Below, one piece after another: positions 26,781 to 35,027 of a DNA stretch of 64,000 bases. Source of the DNA: Pseudoalteromonas piscicida (lineage in GTDB: Bacteria; Pseudomonadota; Gammaproteobacteria; Enterobacterales; Alteromonadaceae); the NCBI RefSeq assembly GCF_002208135.1, contig NZ_CP021647.1, positions 58,501 through 122,500 on the forward strand, read 5' to 3'. The notes under the pieces are model-generated. The model did not search any database. It saw only the letters and a program-made list of their open reading frames with translations, and was not told the DNA's origin. A program made the position numbers and the translations under genes. Each line of letters starts with the position of its first letter. Position 1 is the stretch's first letter.

Positions 26781-28178
26781 ATGAGTCAACAGCAGCCATT
26801 ATCTTTCTTAAACGTTTCAGAGCCTGATGAACCGAAACGAGACGAGTCTATATCTCCCTGGGTCGTATTGATTGTCGACGATGAGCCTGAAGTTCATGAT
26901 GTGACCAAACTTGTGCTAACAGCCTATCGATTTGAATTAAAACCGCTCGAGCTGCTTCATGCCTACAGCAAAAAAGAAGCGATTGATATTCTAAGCAATC
27001 GAGATGATGTTGCATTGATCTTACTCGACGTCATCATGGAAAGTGAAGAAGCGGGTTTAGAATGTGCGCAATACATACGTGAAGAACTTGGTTATCATAA
27101 CGTAAGAATAGTACTTCGCACTGGTCAGCCCGGCAGTGTGCCTGAACACGAGGTTATGCTGCGCTATGATATCAATGACTATAAAAATAAAACCGACCTC
27201 ACCAAATCTCGCCTATTTACTATGTTAACCAGCTCGCTGCGTTCTTATCGAGATTTAAATCGACTTGAGTTGTTGACCGATGAACTAACCAAACTTAACG
27301 AAGGATTGGAAGAAAAGGTCAAGCAGCGCACCTTTGAACTTGAATCGTCAAATGATGCCTTAAGAGAGGCATATAACCGTATTTCTGAGCAGCAGCAAGC
27401 CTTGGTCCAATCTGAAAAGCTCGCCTCAGTAGGACAGTTTGCTGCGGGTGTAGCCCATGAAATTAATAATCCGCTTGCGTATTTAAAAAGTAACTTAGAG
27501 TTTGTACAAAGTTCGTTGGTTAAGTTGTATCGAGCTTGGCAATTTTTGGCAAATAATTCACAGCTTTCTCCTGAATGCGCAAAATCGCTGAGTGAACTGG
27601 AACAAGAATATCAGCTAAACTGGGCCCTGAGTGAAAGTGACGATGTGATGGCTGAAATGCATTCAGGGCTCGACAGAATTCAACTGATTGTTAAAGAGTT
27701 GAGTGTGTTTTTTGAGAGCAATCAAACTCAGTTTCAGCAAGTAGAGTTTTACTCTCAAATTATGGATTCTGTGATGATTAATTTGGAGTTGGATGGTATA
27801 AATTTGAGCTTGATTGAATTTGAGAAAGGAGGACAATTTGAAATACATTGTGCGCCAGCACTCCTAGAACACAGTATTTACTGTCTCATAAAGAATGCTC
27901 TAGAGAGTACGGGTAGAATGCGTAAGACCATTAAAATCACCACAAAAGTAGAGGATCAAACGTTGACTATTGATATCTTCGATTGTGGTGAAGGGATTGC
28001 GGATAAACTGGTACATCGAGTATTTGATCCGTTTTATACCACGAAAGCCTCAGAAAAGCATGTGGGGCTTGGGTTAACCATTGCATCTAACATTATCAAG
28101 TCACATGGTGGAGAGCTATCCTTAACATCTGCCCTAGGTAAAGGCACAAAAGCGACCGTCAGGTTGCCCTTGAGCTGA
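26781..28178 (+). CDS. Receiver - histidine kinase protein (REC first)
   Basis: A 465-residue soluble signalling protein in reversed order: a receiver domain at the N-terminus (VLIVDDEPEVHDVTKLVL; probable phosphoacceptor Asp83 in LILLDVIMES), a coiled coil (about 165-215), then HisKA with His226 in GVAHEINNPLAYLKSN, and a HATPase domain with GLGLTIASNI. No membrane segment, so it must receive its signal through the receiver from another kinase or from a bound partner. The receiver is of the type often joined to HD-GYP or kinase modules (TGQPGSVPEHEVMLRYDINDY segment). Partner unknown; no second gene is adjacent. Confidence 0.88.
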   Translation: MSQQQPLSFLNVSEPDEPKRDESISPWVVLIVDDEPEVHDVTKLVLTAYRFELKPLELLHAYSKKEAIDILSNRDDVALILLDVIMESEEAGLECAQYIREELGYHNVRIVLRTGQPGSVPEHEVMLRYDINDYKNKTDLTKSRLFTMLTSSLRSYRDLNRLELLTDELTKLNEGLEEKVKQRTFELESSNDALREAYNRISEQQQALVQSEKLASVGQFAAGVAHEINNPLAYLKSNLEFVQSSLVKLYRAWQFLANNSQLSPECAKSLSELEQEYQLNWALSESDDVMAEMHSGLDRIQLIVKELSVFFESNQTQFQQVEFYSQIMDSVMINLELDGINLSLIEFEKGGQFEIHCAPALLEHSIYCLIKNALESTGRMRKTIKITTKVEDQTLTIDIFDCGEGIADKLVHRVFDPFYTTKASEKHVGLGLTIASNIIKSHGGELSLTSALGKGTKATVRLPLS

Positions 28179-28339
28179 TTGTAAGCATCTGCCTTTAGTT
28201 CGTGGTCCACTACGTTGAATTTGTTCGCAACACAAATTTGCCTTGTATTAAGTCAGATAGGAATAGCACTCTGTTTAGAGTTGTGTGGTTTTAGTGAAGT
28301 TATGAATTTCAATTAGGTAACTAATTTCTTATCTTCAGA

Positions 28340-31300
28340 TTAATTTAACGTTATCACTTCACCAAGATCCAGCTGTCGAAGTCTTTTGGCCTGACTTTTA
28401 GCATCACCCACCACATATATCAGTTTCTTAGGGTTGATATATTGTTTTGCAAACATCTTTATATCATCAACTTGTAAAGTTTTTACTTGCTCGTTTCGTT
28501 GCTGTACAAAGTTGTAAGCTAAATTCAAAGTACCTATTTGCTCAAGCAAGGCGATTTTAGCGCTTAAAGTCTCAAAGCGCCTAATATCACTTCTAAGATA
28601 GTAATTCTTAGTTGTGATTAAATCAGCTGTAGTAAACGTGTCTTGATATTCCTCTAGTATCTGTTTAATCAATACTAGAGACTCAAGTGTTACGTTGCTT
28701 CGCACATTTGATTTAACCATAAATAATGATGAGTGGGGAGTAGCATCAAACTCAGATTGAATACCGTATGTGTAACCTTTATTTGCTCTAACCTGCTGAA
28801 CCAGGCGAGAAGAAAACCCACCACCGCCAAGGATATAATTCATCGCTGTCGCGTTAAAGTAGTCAGTGTGATTTGCTTTAAGTGACGGATGAGCAATGAG
28901 TAGTGTTGATTGCTTTGCCTGTGGAATATCATAAAAATATACTGCAGCAGAATTGATTGTGTTTGGCTCAGGTAAATTAGGAAGTGTTACCTTTGATGCG
29001 GACCAGTTATCAGTTAGTTGTGCAAGAGACTTTTCAATCTGTGCGTGTTTGACTGCGCCCGCTATATATAATTTTGCCAATTGCGGGGCTATATTTTTTT
29101 GGTGGTAGGCTTTTATACCAATTAGTCTTAATACTTGCTCAATTTGAAGGAACAAATCTGACGCTAACTGCGTTAAAAATTTCTCATTTAGAACAACTAA
29201 ATAGCAAAATTTTCGCCTAGTTATCGACAAGATTTTCTCGCCTCAAAATAGATCACTTAATTAAGCTAATTGGTATTAGGTCATCAATTGTGATCTTCGA
29301 GATACTCTCTTCTGTGCCAAGAGTATTATTTGCTAACGGGTGATGTTTTGGGTATACAAGTCTGTATAGTTGTTGTTTGGCGATAGCTTCTGGATCTGCT
29401 GATGCTTGTTGTAGTTGTCCAGCTACAGTTTGTTTCGCAAGTTCAAACTCGGTTAAATCCCATCTCGGTTGAGTCAGTATTTCACCGATTAATGCCATTG
29501 TGGTTTCATAATTACTTGCCAGGGTACTTGCTTTTAGCACTATTTGCTCGCGCTCAGCTGTTACTGTGATGGTTGAGCCTAGCTGTCTAATCTCTTTGTT
29601 TAACTCTTCAGCTGATTTTGTCGCTGTCCCCCGGGTCAGCATATTTGCAACTAAGTTAGCGGTGCCATTTTTATCTGGCGACTCGAGTAACAATGCACCA
29701 TCGATAGTAAGTTTTATTTCAACCAATGGCACTTCGTCACTGTATAACGAAAAAACCTCTAGTCCATTTTTTAACTGAGCTGTTTTTACATCTGGCGTTG
29801 GTATTACCGGAGTTTTTCCAAACTCGGGTTCAATGGAACGATCAAAGCTAGATGGTGTTTTGCTAATCTGGAGTGGCTTGGCTGTATCGAGTTCGCTGAT
29901 GTCTTCAAGGTTGATCTGCTCTTCTTTAATCACTGCCTTTTGGGCGGTGTCAACAGCGAGTTTTTTACTACCTTTAGGTACAAAACTAGTTGAAACAAAA
30001 GGCTTATTCTTTAGGTATGTGTTATAAACACGCCAGATATCGTCTGCGCTGACTGCACGCATCAAGTCAATTTCTTTATTAATGTATCCAGGATCATTTA
30101 GCAGCAAATTGTAATCGGCAAGCGCGACGCCTTTATTTACAACACTTGATAGATTCCGATAATACTCAGTTTCTATACCCACTTTTACGCGATGAAGATC
30201 GTCTTGTGAAAATGCTTCTGTTTCGAAGCGCTTTAGCCCAATTTCAATCGCTTGCTCAACTTGATCTAAATCGACACCGTCATAGGCGGTTATCATCATG
30301 AGTAACTCGCCAGCTAATTCAGAGCGGATATCAAGTAGCATTAAACCAGAGCTTAATTTCTGCTTCTCAACGAGCTCATTGGTTACAGGCGCTTGGTTGC
30401 CATCAGTTAACAGCTTAATTAGCACATCCATCGCATAGCTATCTCGGTGAAAACGCGGCATAGAAGGCCAAGCTTGTGTTAACTGAGGAACTTGCGCAAA
30501 ACTATCTTCATGATAGCGCTTTTTGCTGCTTGTCAACACGATAGGTTGCTTAGGTTGAGGTGAAACTTCCGGTCCTCTTGGAATATCGTTAAAATATTTT
30601 TCGACCCAAGCTTTTGCCTGAGCACTATCAAAATCTCCAGAGATGACTAATGTAACATTATTCGGTCCGTACCAACGTTTATAGAAGTCTTTGACATCTT
30701 CGACAGTAGCGCTAGCTAGATCCTCAAGGGAGCCTAATGGTAGCCAGTTGTAGGGATGATCTGCTGGGTATAAGTTTTTGGTGAGAACATCGAATACATG
30801 ACCGTAAGGTTGGTTAGTGACGCGCTGGCGCTTTTCATTCTTTACTACTTCTTTTTCTTGTTGGAGAACAGGGGGGTTACGGTGTTTATGAAATAACCCA
30901 GTCTATCGGCCTCTGCCCAAATCATTTTTTCCAACGCATCATTGGGTACCGTTTGCATGTAATTCGTGATATCTCGGTTAGTTGACCCCTTTGCTCCGGA
31001 CCCCCACACGAGCACTGAGTTTATCTAATCCGCCTTTACCTCAGTTTTCTGACTCTAAAAACAGCAAATGTTCAAACAAGTGAGCAAAACCAGTTTTGCC
31101 TACCTTTTCACGTGCGGATCCGACGTGCGCTGCTAACGTAACCGCAACAACAGGAGCAGATCTATCTATATGGAATATAACTTCTAAGCCATTAGCGAGA
31201 GTAAACTTTTCAAATTCAACATAGAAAGGCTGATTAGGCTTTTCTGAAGGGGCTGAGGTTGGCATTCTAAAAGGGGGGCTGATATTTGTGTTAGAGGTTG

Positions 31301-31382
31301 AGCATCCTGAAAGAGTAAGAAGGCTTGCTGAGATGGCAAGCGAAAGTAGTGTAAAGTTCATTAATTTAACTTCCGCTTTCAT
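28340..31382 (-). pseudogene. M16 family zinc protease, inactivated (nonsense, two frameshifts, insertion)
   Basis: Remains of a lipoprotein-type M16 (pitrilysin/insulinase) protease of about 950 residues. The 5' part from 31382 has a lipobox-like leader (LLTLSGC) and the zinc motif HLFEH. It is then broken by an in-frame TGA at 31041-31043 (TTA Leu would restore it), an extra base in the C5 run at 31001-31005, a missing base in the G6 run at 30871-30876, and a 160-bp element at 29116-29275. Bridging these restores continuous M16 sequence through both peptidase halves to 28340 (SARVG, GYFINTVTP, VVKNEKRQ, and a clean join at the insertion). The two homopolymer shifts alone might be sequencing errors, but the nonsense codon and the insertion are independent, so the gene is dead. 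Confidence 0.9.
29116..29275 (-). mobile_element. MITE-like element (family B) inserted in the M16 pseudogene
   Basis: A 160-bp non-coding element with perfect 10-bp terminal inverted repeats (TACCAATTAG / CTAATTGGTA), extended imperfectly to about 17 bp. A TAA triplet flanks both ends on the minus strand. Removing the element and one TAA restores the M16 reading (IDDL-KAYHQKN), which fixes the boundaries and shows a 3-bp target duplication. Inside, positions 29162-29225 carry a core of 64 bp almost the same as the core of repeat family A. It encodes no transposase, so it must have been moved in trans. Confidence 0.87.
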
Positions 31383-31467
31383 TTAATTGACAATTTAAAG
31401 TTTCCATGACCTTTTGTCCAGATAGGGAGAGTGATGTTCAGAAGTTTTCCACTAGGGTACTGTAACA

Positions 31468-31482
31468 TGTCCGTCGCGGACA
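31468..31482. promoter_or_regulatory. Upstream palindrome 1 of the ABC exporter operon
   Basis: TGTCCGTCGCGGACA is a 15-bp inverted repeat (TGTCCG...CGGACA). Together with the second copy at 31490-31501 it lies 54-87 bp before the sigma-54 promoter, the position expected for enhancer sites. Its likely ligand is the NtrC-type regulator at 36337; this is inference from position. Confidence 0.65.
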
Positions 31483-31489
31483 CTTTTTC

Positions 31490-31501
31490 TGTCCGCGGAC
31501 A
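31490..31501. promoter_or_regulatory. Upstream palindrome 2 of the ABC exporter operon
   Basis: TGTCCGCGGACA is a perfect 12-bp palindrome with the same half-sites as palindrome 1 but no 3-bp spacer. The centre-to-centre distance is about 20 bp, two helical turns, which suits cooperative binding of two dimers. Confidence 0.65.
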
Positions 31502-31554
31502 CTTTTTTCCATCTTTCAAATTTGAATAATTCAATATAATCAGCGTCTTAAGTT

Positions 31555-31570
31555 TTGGCACAAAGTTCGC
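31555..31570 (+). promoter_or_regulatory. Sigma-54 promoter of the ABC exporter operon
   Basis: TTGGCACAAAGTTCGC fits the -24/-12 consensus: GG and GC are separated by the required 10 bp, and TTGGCAC is an exact -24 box. Transcription would begin near 31582, about 27 nt before the small ORF at 31609. The two upstream palindromes and the operon-linked enhancer-binding protein support it. Confidence 0.75.
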
Positions 31571-31608
31571 CTCTATTACTGCATACAGACTAATAAAGAA
31601 GATACGTT

Positions 31609-31710
31609 ATGTGGTTAAGTACTGCTTTTTTAATTTCACCCTTGATGATGTTGGCTGTAGCAACGGTCGTGGCGGTATTTGACTCGTTAATTCGAGGAGA
31701 ATCATTATGA
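31609..31710 (+). CDS. Small membrane protein, 33 residues, leading the exporter operon
   Basis: A previously easy-to-miss ORF of 33 codons: ATG 31609 to TGA 31708-31710, overlapping the start of the adaptor gene by 4 bp (ATGA). An AAGAAG stretch precedes the start. The product begins MWLSTAFLIS and is a single hydrophobic helix (about residues 5-24) followed by a short charged tail (DSLIRGESL). Position directly after the sigma-54 promoter, coupling to the next gene and a membrane-helix composition argue that it is real. It could be a small subunit or regulator of the exporter. I recognise no family. Confidence 0.65.
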   Translation: MWLSTAFLISPLMMLAVATVVAVFDSLIRGESL

Positions 31711-32963
31711 TTAAAGACACAAGCGGACAAGATGAAGTGCTCCAAACTAGTAAATCCAAAAAGAAGCTTGGTCTTGTAATAGCGGGTGTTGTAATTATTG
31801 CAGCACTTACCGCACAGGTCGTGTTTGGTGGGCCAAATGCTAGTAGCTCCGTGGCCAAAGATAGAGTGCAAATTGCAGCCGTGACTTTTGGTGAGTTTAC
31901 CCGCGATATTGCCGCCACAGGTTTTGTCGTTGCTGCAAATGCACCACAAATTTATAGTCCGGAGCAGGGTTATGTCTCTTTACAGGTCAAAGCGGGTGAT
32001 AGCGTGACTCAAGGTGAAGTACTAGCCACGGTTAAGAGTCCAACTTTAACCAACCAGCTCCAACAAGAAGAAGCGGAGCTGCAAAGACTGAGTGGTGAGC
32101 TTGAAGGGAAAAAGCTAGATGTTAGACGTCAAAACTTGGCGTTAAATCGCTCCTTAGATCTCGCTCGTGTTGAACTATTAGCGGCAGATAGAGAAGACCG
32201 ACGTGCTCAGTTGTCTATCCAAAAAAACCTCATCAGCCAAATTGATTTAGAAGAAGCGCAAGACGACCTAGCGCGCGCAAAATTAAACTTCAATCATGCA
32301 GAGCAAGAAGTTGCGCTAGGCAAAGATACCTTGGCCTTTGAGCTTAAATCTGTTGAGAATCAACTCGAGCGGCAACGTTTAATTGTTGAGGAATTAAAAC
32401 GTCAAGTTGCAAGCTTAGATGTGATTGCGCCGGTTTCCGGCATAGTCGGTAATTTATTAGTTGATCAAAATGCGCTTGTTAATGCCAATCAAGGGTTGAT
32501 GAAACTCGTTGACCTAAGTGCTTATGAAGCCGAGCTTCAGGTACCTGAAAGTTATGCGGCAGAGCTTGGACTGGGTATGGCTGTCGAGCTCAGGATTGGC
32601 AACCAAAATATTTCTGGCGTGTTATCTGCGATTTCTCCAGAAGTGAATAACCGTGAAGTCACTACTCGGGTGCGCTTTTCAGACGAAAATATCGATGGCA
32701 TTAGACAAAACCAACGTTTGTCTGCTCGGATTTTACTAGAGCACAAAGAAAACACCTTAATGGTTAAACGTGGTGCTTTTATGAGTGAAGGTGGGCACAT
32801 TGCTTACAAGCTAAGTGGTGATATCGCTGAGCGAATTGAAATCACAACCGGTACTTCAAGTATCAGTGAAGTTGAAGTGCTTAATGGCTTAAAGCAAGGC
32901 GATCAAATCATCATCAGTAGTTACGACGCATTCGAACGTGCGCCCAGCATCTTATTAAGATAA
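31707..32963 (+). CDS. Periplasmic adaptor (HlyD/MacA family) of ABC exporter
   Basis: A 418-residue membrane-fusion protein anchored by one N-terminal helix (about 23-42). It has a lipoyl-like barrel-sandwich domain interrupted by a long coiled-coil hairpin (about 105-235, rich in Leu, Glu, Arg and Gln), then a beta-barrel and a membrane-proximal domain. It would join the inner-membrane ABC permeases to an outer-membrane channel. The start overlaps the small membrane ORF by 4 bp; the ATPase gene follows 14 bp downstream. It belongs to the MacA-like group found with separate ATPase and FtsX-type permease genes. Substrate unknown. Confidence 0.9.
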   Translation: MIKDTSGQDEVLQTSKSKKKLGLVIAGVVIIAALTAQVVFGGPNASSSVAKDRVQIAAVTFGEFTRDIAATGFVVAANAPQIYSPEQGYVSLQVKAGDSVTQGEVLATVKSPTLTNQLQQEEAELQRLSGELEGKKLDVRRQNLALNRSLDLARVELLAADREDRRAQLSIQKNLISQIDLEEAQDDLARAKLNFNHAEQEVALGKDTLAFELKSVENQLERQRLIVEELKRQVASLDVIAPVSGIVGNLLVDQNALVNANQGLMKLVDLSAYEAELQVPESYAAELGLGMAVELRIGNQNISGVLSAISPEVNNREVTTRVRFSDENIDGIRQNQRLSARILLEHKENTLMVKRGAFMSEGGHIAYKLSGDIAERIEITTGTSSISEVEVLNGLKQGDQIIISSYDAFERAPSILLR

Positions 32964-32977
32964 GAAGGAAAATAATA

Positions 32978-33700
32978 ATGTTAGTTATGAATAATATCGG
33001 CAAAGTATACCAAACTGATATGGTGCAAACACACGCACTCAGAGATTTTAATCTGCAAGTAAATGAAGGGGAGTTTATCGCGGTAACGGGCCCTTCAGGT
33101 TCAGGTAAAACGACCTTCTTAAATATTGCTGGGATGCTAGAGGGGTACTCTAGTGGTCAATATATGCTAGATGGAATTGATGTCGGTAAGCTTAACGACA
33201 ACCAAAGAGCTGATTTGCGAAACCAAAAAATCGGTTTTATTTTTCAAGGGTTTAACCTTATCCCTGACTTAAACTTGTACGAAAATGTTGAAGTGCCACT
33301 ACGCTATCGTGGTATCAAGGCGGCTGAGCGCAAGCGCAGAATTGAAAACTGCCTAGAGCAAGTAGGCCTTGCTGGCCGCGCAAAACATTTGCCACAACAG
33401 TTGTCCGGTGGACAGCAACAACGTGTGGCTATTGCAAGAGCGCTTGCTGGTGAGCCACGCTTTTTACTCGCCGATGAGCCAACGGGTAATCTAGATAGTT
33501 TAATGGCGCGTCAGGTGATGGAGTTACTAGAACAAATTAACCGTGATGGTGCAACGATAGTAATGGTTACCCACGACCCGGAGCTCGCAAGGCGTACACC
33601 AAGAAACATCCAAATTGTAGATGGACAAGTTGCGGATTTTACTTTGTATCAAGGTAAAGGTGCGGCTTCACAAGCGTTGAAATCTCAGCTGGGAGCTTAA
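32978..33700 (+). CDS. ABC transporter ATPase, MacB/LolD type
   Basis: A 240-residue stand-alone nucleotide-binding subunit. Walker A is GPSGSGKT (38-45), the Q loop follows FIFQGFN, the ABC signature is LSGGQQQR (142-149) and Walker B is FLLADEPTG (162-170), with a switch histidine in VTHD. All catalytic parts are intact. It resembles the LolD/MacB ATPases that power mechanotransmission through FtsX-type permeases rather than classical substrate channels. The neighbouring genes give the complete complex: adaptor upstream, two permeases downstream with gaps of only 3 and 10 bp. Confidence 0.94.
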   Translation: MLVMNNIGKVYQTDMVQTHALRDFNLQVNEGEFIAVTGPSGSGKTTFLNIAGMLEGYSSGQYMLDGIDVGKLNDNQRADLRNQKIGFIFQGFNLIPDLNLYENVEVPLRYRGIKAAERKRRIENCLEQVGLAGRAKHLPQQLSGGQQQRVAIARALAGEPRFLLADEPTGNLDSLMARQVMELLEQINRDGATIVMVTHDPELARRTPRNIQIVDGQVADFTLYQGKGAASQALKSQLGA

Positions 33701-33703
33701 GTT

Positions 33704-35017
33704 ATGTTTGCGCATTACCTTGATTTAGCGTGGCGTAGCCTAAAAGCCACGCCGCTTGCGACTAGCCTAATGGCGCTGGCTATTGCCATTGGCATTGGTG
33801 TCACTATGGTGAGTTTGTCTGTGTATCACATGATGTCCGCCGATCCAATCCCAAGCAAAAGTAGCAAACTCTATGCTGTACAGCTACAAGTGATGGATGA
33901 GGGACAAACCTATCATTCAGCTGATGATATTCCCTTTCAGCTGACCTTTTTAGATGCGAAAAACCTGTATCAAACGCTAAACATCGACAAAAAAGTTGCG
34001 ATGTTTAAATCTGGCTTTGCGGTTCATGTGAACAACCCTGAAGTGAGCCCCATGTTGCAAACGACACGGCTAATCACGCGAGAATTTTTCGCCATGTTTG
34101 AGTTGAGTTTTTTGTATGGTGGAGTGTGGAGTCAAAGCCAAGCCGACAATGCTGCACCAGTGGTTGTAATTGATGAAACTATCGCACAAAAGTTATTTGG
34201 CCGCAGTGATGTCGTGGGGGAAAGTATTTATTTGGCACAGCGAAGGTATCAAGTGGTTGGGGTAACAAAGGAGTGGCAGCCAAACGTAAAAATGTATGAC
34301 TTGAACAATGGGGCTTTTGTTGATGCAGAGCGTATCTTCATTCCCTTCAGTCATGCGGCAGCTTATGAGATTGATACCTGGGGAAATACGAATGGCTGGA
34401 AGAGGGAAGAGATTAACAACTTTACGGACAAAATGAATTCGGAAATGCTTTGGACTCAGTTTTGGGTTGAATTAGATAATGAAAAAGAACAACAAGCATT
34501 AGAAACACAACTGGATAATTACATCCAAACTCAACAAGATTTGGGAAGATTTAACCGTAAAACGCGAGAATTTTCACTTCGAAATGTCACTGAATGGCTC
34601 GAGTATAATAATGTGGTTAGTGAAGATAATAAAGTTATGATTGGCTTAAGTTTTATGTTCCTTGCCGTTTGCTTGGCTAATATTCTTGGGTTGCTACTAG
34701 CGAAATTTCTTAAACGTGCTCCTGATGTTGGTGTGAGAAGAGCACTTGGCGCAAGTAAAACGCAAGTGTTTTACCAACATTTGGTTGAAGTGGCGCTGCT
34801 TGGTTTTATGGGCGGAGTGATAGGGATTGTTTTTGCACAACTCGGTTTATGGGGGATCCGCAAAACTAGCCATTTATACGAAAGCCTAGCAACAATGGAT
34901 GTCTCTATGCTGCTAGCCGCGCCGAGTATCGCTATTGTGACTTGTATTCTTGCTGGTCTTTATCCCGCTTGGATAGTGTGTAAAACATCACCAGCTACTT
35001 ATTTAAAAGTGCAATAA
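33704..35017 (+). CDS. ABC permease, FtsX/MacB type (first)
   Basis: A 437-residue permease with four membrane helices in the MacB/FtsX arrangement: one near the N-terminus (about 15-45), a large periplasmic MacB-like core domain (about 50-310), then three helices in the last 125 residues (around 325, 370 and 410). The cytoplasmic motif DVGVRRALGASK that links such permeases to their ATPase is present. It follows the ATPase gene by 3 bp. With the second permease it probably forms a heterodimer driven by two copies of the ATPase. Confidence 0.9.
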   Translation: MFAHYLDLAWRSLKATPLATSLMALAIAIGIGVTMVSLSVYHMMSADPIPSKSSKLYAVQLQVMDEGQTYHSADDIPFQLTFLDAKNLYQTLNIDKKVAMFKSGFAVHVNNPEVSPMLQTTRLITREFFAMFELSFLYGGVWSQSQADNAAPVVVIDETIAQKLFGRSDVVGESIYLAQRRYQVVGVTKEWQPNVKMYDLNNGAFVDAERIFIPFSHAAAYEIDTWGNTNGWKREEINNFTDKMNSEMLWTQFWVELDNEKEQQALETQLDNYIQTQQDLGRFNRKTREFSLRNVTEWLEYNNVVSEDNKVMIGLSFMFLAVCLANILGLLLAKFLKRAPDVGVRRALGASKTQVFYQHLVEVALLGFMGGVIGIVFAQLGLWGIRKTSHLYESLATMDVSMLLAAPSIAIVTCILAGLYPAWIVCKTSPATYLKVQ

Positions 35018-35027
35018 GGAGAGTCCC

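Noticed and set aside
29116..29275. attC (integron) site reading of the repeat core
   Set aside because: The core has AAC and GTT motifs in inverted arrangement, but no integrase gene, no cassette array and no canonical attC spacing is present.
30540..31040. Separate short genes between the M16 fragments
   Set aside because: Translation across the lesions gives continuous M16 protease sequence, so these pieces are one broken gene.
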